A stretch of DNA of 36,214 bases from an uncultured Bacteroidota bacterium (GTDB taxonomy: Bacteria; Bacteroidota; Bacteroidia; Chitinophagales; Chitinophagaceae), in NCBI GenBank assembly GCA_903927975.1, contig CAIYPC010000295.1, positions 1 to 36,214 on the forward strand, in the 5' to 3' direction. Positions 1 through 9,126 of this stretch are shown here, in pieces (position 1 is the stretch's first letter; each line of letters opens with the position of its first letter). The position numbers and the translations under genes were made by a program. The notes below the pieces were generated by a model, which did not search any database, had not been told where the DNA came from, and worked only from the letters and a program-made list of their open reading frames with translations.

Positions 1-22
1 CTACACGACGCTCTTCCGATCT
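1..22. other. Illumina TruSeq adapter remnant (not genomic)
   Basis: The first 22 bases match the 3' end of the TruSeq universal/read-1 adapter, ending in GCTCTTCCGATCT. The recG reading frame begins immediately after it, at base 23 (codons for R-Q-V-Y-I-I). This is library contamination left at the contig edge and should be trimmed. The natural 5' part of recG lies outside the window. Confidence 0.97.
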
Positions 23-682
23 AGGCAGGTGTATATTATCTTTCCATTAATTGAAGAATCGGAGAAAATGGATTATGAAAACCTGATGAAGGGGTATGAG
101 AATGTGAAAGCCTGGTTCCCCGAACCGAAGTATTGGATAAGCATGGTTCATGGAAGACAGAAAGCGGATGTGAAACAAACGAACATGCGACGCTTTGTTC
201 AGAATGATACTCAGATAATGGTTTCTACTACAGTAATTGAAGTAGGCGTGAACGTTCCAAATGCAAGTGTGATGATTGTTGAAAGCGCAGAAAAATTTGG
301 TCTTTCACAATTGCACCAATTGCGCGGAAGGGTAGGACGTGGAAAAGAAAAAAGCTATTGCATTTTATTAACGGGGCAAAAGCTGAACAATGAAGCCCGT
401 GAGCGGTTAAAGATAATGTGCGAGACAAATGATGGTTTCAAGATAGCAGAAAAGGATTTGGAAATTAGAGGTCCGGGAGATATTGCTGGAACGAGACAGA
501 GCGGGATGCTTGATTTTAAATTGGCTGATATTGTTAAGGACAAGCAACTCCTCGAAACATCCCGTCATCTTGCATTGAAATTGTTAGAGGATGATCCTGA
601 TTTGATCGCGCCTCAAAACACAAGGCTGAAAAACTATTTGAATGCCCAGCACGGTAAAACGCAATGGAGCAAAATTTCGTAG
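23..682 (+). CDS. recG: ATP-dependent DNA helicase RecG, C-terminal part (5' truncated)
   Basis: RecG remodels stalled replication forks and Holliday junctions in the cytoplasm. Only the last ~220 residues are present. They include the start of the second helicase lobe (FPLIEESEKMD), the segment STTVIEVGVNVPNAS (helicase motif V region), and LHQLRGRVGRG (motif VI, followed by the RecG-type C-terminal region with EIRGPGDIAGTRQSG). The frame is open from base 23, directly after the adapter, so no start codon belongs to this fragment; a GTG at 29 is an internal valine. It ends with TAG at 680-682, seven bases before a repeat element begins. The family is usually ~700 aa, so about two thirds are missing because of the contig edge rather than mutation. 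Confidence 0.95.
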   Translation, partial: RQVYIIFPLIEESEKMDYENLMKGYENVKAWFPEPKYWISMVHGRQKADVKQTNMRRFVQNDTQIMVSTTVIEVGVNVPNASVMIVESAEKFGLSQLHQLRGRVGRGKEKSYCILLTGQKLNNEARERLKIMCETNDGFKIAEKDLEIRGPGDIAGTRQSGMLDFKLADIVKDKQLLETSRHLALKLLEDDPDLIAPQNTRLKNYLNAQHGKTQWSKIS

Positions 683-688
683 TTAGTA

Positions 689-1083
689 TGTCACGCGGAG
701 GCGCAGAGGGCACAGAGAATATTGGTTGTGTAAAAATTTGCAATACTGCATCTGATGATAAGAAGACATAAAGAATTTAAAATAACATTTAATATGGAGA
801 CGAGGCAACAGTGAATTTTGAATGTATTAAAATCTCTGCGTGAGATAAAAATGTGTTATCACGCGGAGGCGCAGAGGGCACAGAGAATATTGGTTGTGTA
901 AAAATTTGCAATACTGCATCTGATGGTTAGAAGGCATAAAGAATTTAAAAAGAACATCTAATATAGAGACGCGGGCAACAGTGAATTTTGAATGTATTAA
1001 AATCTCTGCGTGAGATAAAAATGAGTTATCACCGGAGCACAGTGACTTAAGAAACTCTGCGTACCCTGCGCCTCTGCGTGACA
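689..1083. repeat. Tandem 168-bp repeat element with inverted CACGCGGAG/CACAGAG ends
   Basis: This fills the gene-free stretch 683-1133. Two near-identical units of 168 bp lie head to tail (691-858 and 859-1026). Each starts with TCACGCGGAGGCGCAGAG and ends near CTCTGCGTGAGATAAAAATG. The whole is closed by an inverted copy of the left end at 1064-1083, which pairs with 689-708 at 18 of 20 positions. No credible ORF is present. The element begins 7 bases after the recG stop. Its words (CGCAGAG, CACAGAG) recur at 29158-29365. It may be a mobile non-coding element, or act as a large 3' hairpin. Confidence 0.85.
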
Positions 1084-1133
1084 CAACATATAGAATAATT
1101 CGTCTTTATTGACTAATTTGTAAAAAAGAAAAC

Positions 1134-4100
1134 TTGAGAAATAGATCCCTGATTGTATTTGTATTAATTCTTGCCGCTTTGAAAATCTTCGCGCAAAGCG
1201 GGTATCTTGAATTTGTTGAAAATAAAGGTCAATGGGATCCGCAGATTAAGTTTAAGGCAGACATTGGCACAGGCTCTTTCTTCCTTCACAAAAAAGGCTT
1301 TACGGTAATTCTTCAGAACCCTGATGATTTAATGCGTGTGCGACAACTTCATCATGGTGGCTCAATGAAAGGCAAAGACAAAATGCTTTTATCCAACGCA
1401 AGCACAAGTCCCTCTCAAAATAATGCTCCAGCTAATGATTTTGTTATTCACGCACATACTTATCGTGTAACCTTTCAGGATGCGAATGAAGATCCTGAAA
1501 TAGTACCTGATAAGCCATTGGCATCCTATAATAATTATTTTATTGGCAACGACCCCTCCAAATGGAAGGGAGGGTGCAAAATATATCAGGGCCTTACTTA
1601 TAAAAACATTTACCCAAATATTGATCTTCGCTATTACACCAGCAATGGAACATTAAAGTATGATCTGATAGTTCATCCCGGCGGTAATCCTGATAAAATA
1701 ATAATGAAATATGAGGGCGCAGATAAACTGACCATAAAGAATAATGATTTATTAATTAAAACATCAGTATCGACCCCCAAAGAATTGGCGCCGGTTTCTT
1801 ATCAGATAGATAATCAAGGAAGAAAAGAAGTGGAATCCAGTTTCTTTCTGGCATCACCTAATACCATCAGGTTCAGGTTGAAAAATTATTCATCAAATGC
1901 TACACTGGTGATTGACCCGACATTAGTCTTTGCATCGTTCAGCGGCAGCTTAACAACAAACTGGGGCTTCACTGCAACTTACGGCCCCGATGGAAGCGTA
2001 TATGCAGGAGGCATTGTTGGTGCACCAGGATTCAGAGTTTCACCTGGGGCTTTTCAGATCAATTACAAAGGCGGCACCTGGGATGTTGGGCTTATCAAAT
2101 TTGATCCTAAGGGCATAACCAGGGTATATGGAACATATTTAGGTGGGTCGGGAAATGATTATCCTCATAGCCTCGTTGTGGATCCTCAAGGCCAGTTGGT
2201 TGTATTTGGAAGAACAGGATCTACAGACGGCTCTGCTGCTGATAACTTCCCTACTACAAAGCTAGTAGGCCCCGGAGGGAAAAGAGATATTTTTGTAACA
2301 AAATTTAATGCTACCGGAACTGCTTTGATAGGATCTATTCGTATTGGAGGAACATCCGATGATGGAACTAACATTGATGATCAGGATGAGAATGTGGCTT
2401 CCGAGCGTGATCTTAAAAGCGAATCATTAATACTTAATTATGGCGATTGGTCACGCGGGGAAGTGATACTGGATGGGGCCAATAATATTTATGTGGCAAC
2501 CTGCACGCAGTCTGCCGATTTCCCAATAGTGGGTTCTGTTTTTCAGCCAACATTTAAAAGTGGCATCCCAACGGAAAATGGCGGTGGGCAAGACGCTGCC
2601 ATCATTAAAATAAATCCAGATTGCAGTGGTTTGATTTTTAGTTCTTTTTTAGGTGGCACTAATCAAGATGCTGCTTTGGTAATGGATTTAAGCCCACTCA
2701 CGGGCGATATTTATGTTGGGGGATTAACCAACAGTAAAGATATACCCGGCATAAAACCAGGGGCATTGCAAAGCACGCTTCAGGGAACAATTGATGGTTT
2801 TGTGTCAATCATATCAAATGATGGTTCCACACTAAAAGCAACAACCTATCTTGGAACAAGTGGAAATAATGTAGTGTATGGGGTCAAGTTTGATAGGTTT
2901 GGTTTTCCTTATGTAATGGGCACAACAAGCGGATCGTGGCCAGTAATAAATGCAGCATGGAGCATCGCCGGCTCAAGACAATTTGTTGCAAAGCTAAAGC
3001 CTGATTTATCTGCATTTGTTTACTCTACAACTTTTGGTTCTTCGGCCGCACGTTCACCAAATATTTCTCCTGTTGCCTTTCTTGTTGACAGGTGCCAGAA
3101 CGTATATGTATCCGGATGGGGCTCTTTTTATACTTTGGAAACCCCCGATCCATATAATCTTGCTGGTACGTTAGGCATGCCCGTTACTCCTGATGCCATT
3201 CAGCCAACAACCGATGGGCGTGATTTTTATTTTATAGTGATAAAAAGAGATGCTGCAGGATTATTATACGGAACCTTTTATGGTCAGAAAGATGTGGAAG
3301 GAGAATCCTTGAGCGAACACGTTGATGGGGGCACAAGCCGCTATGATAAAAATGGTGTTATTTATCAGGCAATCTGTGCCAACTGTAATACAGTTCCAAG
3401 TATCAGATGGCCAACAACACCCGGTGTGTTTGCTACAGTCAATGGTTCGCAGAGCTCAGGCGGCTGTAACCTTGCTGCTGTAAAGATTGCATTTAATTTT
3501 GCAGGGGTAGCAGCAAATATCAAATCATTAATTAATGGTTTGTATGATAGCTCAGGTTGCGTTCCATTGGATGTTACTTTAGAAGATACCATTAAGAACG
3601 CAAAAACCTATGTATGGAGTTTTGGTGACGGCAGTCCTGATACCACCACAACAGGATATAAACTAGTGCATACTTACAATGCAATTGGAACATATCTTGT
3701 CCGCCTGATAGCAATTGATTCCAGCACTTGTAATATTGCTGATACTGCTTATCTGCATATCAGCGCCAGGAATGATAAAGCGCCCGTTTCATTCGTTTCA
3801 ATCAAACAGCTTCCTTGTCAGGCTTTGCTCTATCAATTCAATAATACTTCTACTCCGCCTGCGGGTAAGCCATTCACTGCAAATTCTTTTATATGGGATT
3901 TTGGTGATGGAACAACCCAGGTTTCAAATGCAGCAACACTGACCCATTCGTATGCGGCAGCAGGAACTTATAATGTGAGGCTTCTTTTGGTGGATACCAA
4001 TTATTGCAATTTTCCTGATTCTGCTACTCAGTTATTATCAGTGTCTCCATTGGTGAAAGCACAGTTCATTACCCCGGCGGCAGGCTGTGTTCCATATAAT

Positions 4101-4817
4101 GCGCAATTTAACAACACATCATTGGCTGGGCAGCAATTTATCTGGGATTTTGGTGATGGCACAACATCCACTGATGTGAGCCCAACCCATCTATATCCTA
4201 ATGTCGGCACCTACACAATAAGCCTTATTGCCATAGATTCAAATACCTGCAATATCATTGATTCAACGAAAGAGACTATTACTGTGAGTGATAAACCACA
4301 TGCTGTTTTCACAACAACACCTATTCCTCCAATAGCTAATACGCCGAATGTTTTTTATAATTCATCAACGGGTGCTGTTCTTTACAAATGGTTTTTTGGT
4401 GATGGGGATTCAGCAATCAGATCAACGCTGGACACAGTGATACATCAATATATTACAACGGGAACTTTTAACGCATGTCTTGTTGTTTACAATCAATACG
4501 GCTGCCCTGATACAGCCTGTCAGGCTGTTGATGTAATTGTGAACCCATTGTTTGATGTGCCCAATGCGTTCACCCCCGGAAGGTTTGGCGAGAATGCAAT
4601 TGTCACGGTGAAAGGATTTGGGATTGCTAAAATATCATTCAAGATATACAATCGCTTCGGACAAAAAGTGTTCGAGAGCAATAGTCAATCGCAAGGGTGG
4701 GATGGTACATTCAAAGGAGTTCCACAACCAATGGATGTGTATGCATACACCGTTGATGTGGAATTCTCAGACGGCAAGCGGGCAACGAAGAAGGGAGATA
4801 TCACGTTAATAAGATAA
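1134..4817 (+). CDS. Secreted PKD-repeat protein with type B (gliding-motility CHU_C) C-terminal domain, T9SS cargo
   Basis: A large (1227 aa) exported surface protein. Residues 1-20 form a signal peptide ending at FAQ. Residues ~25-260 resemble the N-terminal domain common to Bacteroidota SBBP/PKD proteins (FVENKGQWD, YNNYFIGNDPSKWKGG). Residues ~260-790 show beta-propeller-like SBBP repeats (GGSGNDYPHSL, GGTNQDAALVM). Four PKD domains follow, each with a W/F-x-FGDG core near residues 827, 921, 1004 and 1086. The last ~90 residues (VPNAFTPGRFGENAI...YNRFGQKVFES...GWDGTFKG...AYTV) form a type B sorting domain. The start is a TTG at 1134: it gives a complete signal peptide and an in-frame stop lies just upstream (1110). 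The next gene is a PorP/SprF homologue, the usual partner of type B cargo. Ligand unknown. Confidence 0.9.
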   Translation: MRNRSLIVFVLILAALKIFAQSGYLEFVENKGQWDPQIKFKADIGTGSFFLHKKGFTVILQNPDDLMRVRQLHHGGSMKGKDKMLLSNASTSPSQNNAPANDFVIHAHTYRVTFQDANEDPEIVPDKPLASYNNYFIGNDPSKWKGGCKIYQGLTYKNIYPNIDLRYYTSNGTLKYDLIVHPGGNPDKIIMKYEGADKLTIKNNDLLIKTSVSTPKELAPVSYQIDNQGRKEVESSFFLASPNTIRFRLKNYSSNATLVIDPTLVFASFSGSLTTNWGFTATYGPDGSVYAGGIVGAPGFRVSPGAFQINYKGGTWDVGLIKFDPKGITRVYGTYLGGSGNDYPHSLVVDPQGQLVVFGRTGSTDGSAADNFPTTKLVGPGGKRDIFVTKFNATGTALIGSIRIGGTSDDGTNIDDQDENVASERDLKSESLILNYGDWSRGEVILDGANNIYVATCTQSADFPIVGSVFQPTFKSGIPTENGGGQDAAIIKINPDCSGLIFSSFLGGTNQDAALVMDLSPLTGDIYVGGLTNSKDIPGIKPGALQSTLQGTIDGFVSIISNDGSTLKATTYLGTSGNNVVYGVKFDRFGFPYVMGTTSGSWPVINAAWSIAGSRQFVAKLKPDLSAFVYSTTFGSSAARSPNISPVAFLVDRCQNVYVSGWGSFYTLETPDPYNLAGTLGMPVTPDAIQPTTDGRDFYFIVIKRDAAGLLYGTFYGQKDVEGESLSEHVDGGTSRYDKNGVIYQAICANCNTVPSIRWPTTPGVFATVNGSQSSGGCNLAAVKIAFNFAGVAANIKSLINGLYDSSGCVPLDVTLEDTIKNAKTYVWSFGDGSPDTTTTGYKLVHTYNAIGTYLVRLIAIDSSTCNIADTAYLHISARNDKAPVSFVSIKQLPCQALLYQFNNTSTPPAGKPFTANSFIWDFGDGTTQVSNAATLTHSYAAAGTYNVRLLLVDTNYCNFPDSATQLLSVSPLVKAQFITPAAGCVPYNAQFNNTSLAGQQFIWDFGDGTTSTDVSPTHLYPNVGTYTISLIAIDSNTCNIIDSTKETITVSDKPHAVFTTTPIPPIANTPNVFYNSSTGAVLYKWFFGDGDSAIRSTLDTVIHQYITTGTFNACLVVYNQYGCPDTACQAVDVIVNPLFDVPNAFTPGRFGENAIVTVKGFGIAKISFKIYNRFGQKVFESNSQSQGWDGTFKGVPQPMDVYAYTVDVEFSDGKRATKKGDITLIR

Positions 4818-4860
4818 ATTGATTTTTTTCAACGAAATTTGAGTGGAGATTTAAAGGCCC

Positions 4861-5898
4861 ATGATTACAGGTAGGAAAATATTATTGGTTTTAGCGAGCA
4901 CATTATTTGTGATTTGTACAGATGCACAAGATTTGCATTTTTCTCAATGGTTTAATTCTCCACTTACTACTAACCCTGCGAATACAGGATTTATTCCTGA
5001 TGCAGATTATCGCATTGGTGCAAACTATCGCAATCAATGGTCTGCAATTATGTCGGAGCCATATAGAACGATGAGCGTTTGGGGCGATGCGCAATTATTA
5101 AGAAATAAAATTCAATACGGATGGCTTGGTTTGGGCGGAGTAATATTGCGAGATGAAGCAGGTTCAGGTAATTTGACTTCAACCCAAGCTTATGCATCTA
5201 TCGCATATCATCAAATGCTTGGCTATTCAAGCTTGCTCACTGCAGGTTTTAATGTAGGATGGATCAACAAGCGCATTAGCAGTGCAAACTTGAAATTTCC
5301 TGATCAGTTTGACGGGAAGTTTTTTGATCAGACATTACCAACAAGTGTAGAAATTGACCAGCCTAACGTGAACTTTTTTGATATACAGGTGGGCATGAAC
5401 TATGCATATTTCCCAACCAACAAAGTCTATTTGAACGGTGGGTTTTCTGTATGGCATCTGAACCGGGCAAGAGAATCTTTTTTTAGTACAGATCCTGCGG
5501 GCTTTGATAGTCGTTTGCCGATGAGGTATATTGGTTTTGTGAATGGCAGTTTCAAAACAAGCGACGACGTGATTTTAAATCCGATGGGTTATTATACCAA
5601 TCAGGCAGGTGCTTCAGAAACTGTGCTTGGTTTGAACGCGCAATACAATCTTTCCCATGATGGAGAGCAGCAGGTAATTGGTGGTATATATTACCGTGTG
5701 GGAGATGCATTTATTCCGATGATTGGTTTTATTTACAAGAATATAAGATTGATGTTCACTTATGATGTGACTGCATCAGGGCTTAGCAAATACAATGGCG
5801 GCAATGGCGCATGGGAGTTTTCATTGGCCAGCTATGGAAATTATACCCAAACAAATCCTTATCAACGACAATCCATGTGCCCAAGTTTTAAGCAATGA
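4861..5898 (+). CDS. PorP/SprF family type IX secretion outer-membrane protein
   Basis: 345 aa with a signal peptide (cleavage near TDAQ) followed by the family signature QDLHFSQWFNSPLTTNPANTGF. The rest has alternating aromatic beta strands typical of a barrel (GANYRNQW, GYYTNQAG, GIYYRVGDAFIPMIGFIYKN). PorP/SprF proteins attach to the T9SS and handle type B cargo, SprF serving SprB in Flavobacterium. The gene starts 43 bp after the PKD cargo gene on the same strand, so the two are probably one transcription unit and a matched secretion pair. Confidence 0.92.
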   Translation: MITGRKILLVLASTLFVICTDAQDLHFSQWFNSPLTTNPANTGFIPDADYRIGANYRNQWSAIMSEPYRTMSVWGDAQLLRNKIQYGWLGLGGVILRDEAGSGNLTSTQAYASIAYHQMLGYSSLLTAGFNVGWINKRISSANLKFPDQFDGKFFDQTLPTSVEIDQPNVNFFDIQVGMNYAYFPTNKVYLNGGFSVWHLNRARESFFSTDPAGFDSRLPMRYIGFVNGSFKTSDDVILNPMGYYTNQAGASETVLGLNAQYNLSHDGEQQVIGGIYYRVGDAFIPMIGFIYKNIRLMFTYDVTASGLSKYNGGNGAWEFSLASYGNYTQTNPYQRQSMCPSFKQ

Positions 5899-6138
5899 TG
5901 AATGAAGATGACTTCTCTTGCGAAGAAGAAAAAACACCCAACGCTCAATAATCAACAAACAATTTTCAGGAAAGAATCTTTGAAAATTGACGTCATGTTT
6001 TTTTGAAGTGTATTTCACTTGACATTGTATGTTTTAAACCATTAAGAATATTTGAGAATTACATAAACACTAACAATAATTTACAGGTTAATAACAAACA
6101 CGATGAACGCTACATATTATTTTTGTAAAAAATCAAGG

Positions 6139-6792
6139 ATGATGAAAAGAATTGCAATTGCATGTTTCTGCCTGATGATAATTTCAATGGAGGGAATGGC
6201 GCAGTATCACAGAGCACCACGTGTGAACACTTATTCTGATGAAGATGTGAGCGAAGGGAAAGGCTTTAAGAAAGATCATATTTTTATTGGGGGAACATTA
6301 AACCTTGGGTTCAGCGGTTATGTTTTCAATGTTGGCGGCGCACCAGAAATTGGGTATTCATTCAACAAATGGTTTGATGTAGGCTTACTTGCCAACATCA
6401 ATTATACTTCTGAGCGTGCTGATCCAGAAGGTTATTACAATGATAATACAAGAACAAGAATTTATAATTACGGTGTTGGTGCGTTCGGAAGATTTTATCC
6501 GCTGCCCTTTCTATTTGTTCAAGTAGAGCCTGAATATAACTGGACAAAATATACGCAGAAAGATTTCAACAATGGAGCTCTTGAAATCCCATCATACAAT
6601 ACACAAGCAACAAGCTTATTGCTTGGTATAGGCTATGGGCAAAGATTTGTTGGTCACAGCAGTTTTTATATAGCTATTATGTTTGATGCTTTAACAAATT
6701 ATGGGTCACCATATCGCGATCCATATAGCGGTGCAGCTTTACCTGTTCTTAAAGCTGGATTTGATTTTTATCTGCATCCTAAGAGAAGTTGA
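6139..6792 (+). CDS. Outer-membrane beta-barrel protein, uncharacterised
   Basis: About 218 aa. A signal peptide (MMKRIAIACFCLMIISMEGMAQ) is followed by a short polar region and beta strands rich in Gly/aromatic residues (HIFIGGTLNLGFSGYVFNVGG, EIGYSFNKWFDVGLLANINY, GVGAFGRFYPLPFLFVQVEPEYNW, SLLLGIGYGQRFVG), ending LKAGFDFYLHP. This fits a small 8-strand barrel of the porin/OmpW-like type. An in-frame ATG at 6103 would add 12 residues before the signal peptide, so 6139 or 6142 is preferred. Function unknown. A strong hairpin begins 2 bp after the stop. Confidence 0.75.
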   Translation: MMKRIAIACFCLMIISMEGMAQYHRAPRVNTYSDEDVSEGKGFKKDHIFIGGTLNLGFSGYVFNVGGAPEIGYSFNKWFDVGLLANINYTSERADPEGYYNDNTRTRIYNYGVGAFGRFYPLPFLFVQVEPEYNWTKYTQKDFNNGALEIPSYNTQATSLLLGIGYGQRFVGHSSFYIAIMFDALTNYGSPYRDPYSGAALPVLKAGFDFYLHPKRS

Positions 6793-6794
6793 GA

Positions 6795-6843
6795 AGCTTT
6801 TAGCTATGAGCTGCGAGCCAGAAACAGCTCATAGCTAAAAGCT
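6795..6843. repeat. Perfect 19-bp inverted repeat of AGCTATGAGC words, possible bidirectional terminator
   Basis: Bases 6795-6813 and 6825-6843 are exact reverse complements (arm AGCTTTTAGCTATGAGCTG), with an 11-base loop. The hairpin sits between two convergent genes and starts 2 bp after the stop of the outer-membrane gene. It lacks a long T-run on either strand, so it may be an inserted palindrome that also blocks transcription. A related word (AGCTGTGAGCTATTGGCT on the minus strand) overlaps the ispH stop codon at 26456. Confidence 0.85.
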
Positions 6844-6853
6844 CGCGGCTTTC

Positions 6854-7393
6854 TTACCCTATCCTATTGAAGATCTCGATCGGTGTTTCGCAGAAACAAA
6901 TTCTCTCACTCAAATCATCATATAAAAAACCTTCATTTTGCATTTGCTGCAAATGATTTTTTAAATGATTATAATAGCCGCCAGAATTAAGGAGGTAAAT
7001 TTTCTTACTGTGAATTTTTAATTGGTTCCAAGTGAGCAATTCAAAAAGTTCATCAAGCGTTCCAAAGCCGCCGGGAAGGATAATAGCGGCGTCACATCTT
7101 TCATACATCATCTTTTTTCGGCTATGCATGTCCGGTACTATCGCTAATTTGGTAAGTCCCTTATGCTGAGATTCCCATTCAATCAATAATTCGGGGATGA
7201 TGCCAACTACATGACCTGCATTTTCGAGAATGGTGTTTGCAATTGCGCCCATCAATCCTTTGTTGCCGCCACCATAAACACATTTTAATTTGAGAATGGC
7301 AATCAATTTTCCCAATTCAATGGCATGCTCCATAAATATTGGGTTCTTGCCTGTTTTTGAGCCGCAAAATATTGCGACTGATTGGATGTTCAT
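6854..7393 (-). CDS. LOG family protein (nucleotide 5'-monophosphate phosphoribohydrolase-like)
   Basis: 179 aa with the Rossmann-like fold of the LOG/YgdH family. Visible signatures are FCGSKTG near the N-terminus, YGGGNKGLMGA at residues 40-50, SRKKMM at 91-96 and PGGFGTLDE at 107-115, the motif that binds the nucleotide and carries the catalytic Glu. The family releases the base from cytokinin or other nucleoside 5'-monophosphates by hydrolysis of the N-glycosidic bond. In bacteria the substrate is often AMP or unknown. Convergent with the outer-membrane gene and divergent from the symporter. Confidence 0.92.
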   Translation of the reverse strand: MNIQSVAIFCGSKTGKNPIFMEHAIELGKLIAILKLKCVYGGGNKGLMGAIANTILENAGHVVGIIPELLIEWESQHKGLTKLAIVPDMHSRKKMMYERCDAAIILPGGFGTLDELFELLTWNQLKIHSKKIYLLNSGGYYNHLKNHLQQMQNEGFLYDDLSERICFCETPIEIFNRIG

Positions 7394-7482
7394 AGATGAT
7401 TTTGATTGAGAAAATTAAAATTGAAAATTTAAGCTTGTATTTCCTAATTTTCAGGGATTAATTAATCATTAGAAATTATTGC

Positions 7483-8997
7483 ATGTCGCCTGTTTTTCTT
7501 TTCTCTTTTGTGATTGCTTATTTTTTGCTGTTGCTCGCTGTTGCTTATCGCACATCTCGCAATTCAAACAATGAATCTTTTTTTATTGGCAACCGCAATT
7601 CTAATTGGATGCTCGTTGCATTCGGAATGATAGGTACATCGCTCTCTGGCGTAACGTTTGTTTCAGTACCTGGAACCGTTGGTGATTTTGCTGGAGCTGC
7701 TCCCAAAGCATTCACTTATTTTCAAGTGGTGATTGGTTATTGGCTCGGCTATTTTGCAGTTGCTTTTATTTTGTTGCCCTTGTATTATCGCCTCAATCTT
7801 ACTTCCATTTATAATTACCTGCAAACGCGCTTTGGAAATATTGCTTATAAAACAGGTGCATTATTTTTCATTATTTCAAGAACTGTTGGCGCAACAGCGA
7901 GGCTTTATCTTGTAATCAATGTGCTACAAATTTTTATTTTAGATAGTATTGGCGTTCCATTTGTGATCACTGCATTGGTGATATTATTAATGATATTATT
8001 ATACACTTTTGAAGGTGGCGTGAAAACAATTGTTTACACAGATACATTGCAAACAACATTCATGTTGCTTGGGTTGGTTGTTTGCATCATCTATATTATG
8101 TCGCATCTTGATTTGTCTTTTGGATCAAGCATGCATGCATTAAGTGCTAAAGGCTTCACGCATATTTTTAATACCGATGTGAACAGCAAAGGTTTTTTTC
8201 TGAAACAGATTGTCGGTGGCATGTTCATCACCATTGCTATGACAGGGCTTGATCAGGAGATGATGCAGAAAAATATCAGCGTTAAAAATTTAAAGGATTC
8301 GCAAAAGAACATGGTCTCATTTTGCATGGTTTTAGTGTTGGTGAACTTTTTGTTTTTATTGCTCGGTGGCTTGTTGTATTTATTTGTGCTGAATAATCAT
8401 GGTGCTTATCAGGAACATCAATTACTACTAAATGGAAAAAATATTATTGGTGATGATATCTTTCCAACGATTGCATTGAATTATTTGCCAAAAGCAGTGA
8501 GTGTTATTTTTATTATTGGGTTGATATCAGCTTTGTTCCCAAGCGCAGATGGCGCACTAACGGCAATCACTTCTTCTTTTTGTATTGATATCCTTGGCTT
8601 AAAAAAAAGAGATGATTGGGACGAGAAGAAAAAAAAGAGAAATAGGATGATAGTGCATTTTTCATTTGCTATCATTTTTTTTCTGTTTATACTGATGTTC
8701 AAAAGCATCAATAGCAAATCGATCATCAATAATATTTTGGATTTAGCGGGATACACTTATGGTCCTTTGCTTGGTTTGTTTGCATTCGGTATTTTCTCCA
8801 AAAGAAAGCTCCCTGAAACATGGATGATCACGGCAATCTGTTTAATAGCTCCTGTTATTTGTTATGTGCTCAGCAAAAATTCAGCATCATGGTTTGGCGG
8901 TTATCAGATAGGCATTGAATTGTTATTGATAAACGGAGCATTTACTTTTTTTGGATTGAGGATGATTTCGAAGAAAGTTGATAGGTTGAATAGTTGA
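7483..8997 (+). CDS. Sodium:solute symporter (SSS family)
   Basis: 504 aa inner-membrane protein with about 13 hydrophobic segments. The N-terminal region after TM1 (NNESFFIGNRNSNWMLVAFGMIGTSLSGVTFVSVPG) is typical of the SSS family, and a conserved central part (GLDQEMMQKNISVKN, then ALFPSADGALTAITSSFCIDI) supports the fold. The substrate cannot be read from the sequence. The last codons (VDRLNS) are encoded by an iterated word sequence (GTTGATAGGTTGAATAGTTGA) that continues past the stop, so the C-terminus may have been altered by repeat insertion. Confidence 0.9.
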   Translation: MSPVFLFSFVIAYFLLLLAVAYRTSRNSNNESFFIGNRNSNWMLVAFGMIGTSLSGVTFVSVPGTVGDFAGAAPKAFTYFQVVIGYWLGYFAVAFILLPLYYRLNLTSIYNYLQTRFGNIAYKTGALFFIISRTVGATARLYLVINVLQIFILDSIGVPFVITALVILLMILLYTFEGGVKTIVYTDTLQTTFMLLGLVVCIIYIMSHLDLSFGSSMHALSAKGFTHIFNTDVNSKGFFLKQIVGGMFITIAMTGLDQEMMQKNISVKNLKDSQKNMVSFCMVLVLVNFLFLLLGGLLYLFVLNNHGAYQEHQLLLNGKNIIGDDIFPTIALNYLPKAVSVIFIIGLISALFPSADGALTAITSSFCIDILGLKKRDDWDEKKKKRNRMIVHFSFAIIFFLFILMFKSINSKSIINNILDLAGYTYGPLLGLFAFGIFSKRKLPETWMITAICLIAPVICYVLSKNSASWFGGYQIGIELLLINGAFTFFGLRMISKKVDRLNS

Positions 8998-9075
8998 TAA
9001 GTTGAATTGTTGAAATTCCATGCGTGCAGAGGCGTAGGCTCGGCACATATTTTAGCAACGGATTTCAATCCGTTG
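8977..9075. repeat. GTTGAATAG word repeat and REP-like palindrome
   Basis: Iterated GTTGA(A/T) words run from about 8977 to 9016, overlapping the 3' end of the symporter. A 20-base palindrome follows at 9056-9075: CAACGGATT and AATCCGTTG around TC. Between them, GTGC (9024-9027) and GCAC (9042-9045) can pair around GGCGTAGGCTCG. The layout resembles REP-type palindromes. It lies between convergent genes and could also stop transcription. No transposase gene is nearby. Confidence 0.65.
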
Positions 9076-9126
9076 TAATAAGAAACAAAAAAATATAATC
9101 AAGAAAAACAACAACCCGCCATTTCT

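Noticed and set aside
691..1026. Possible CRISPR array
   Set aside because: Only two units of 168 bp with no unique spacers between short repeats, and no cas gene in the window.
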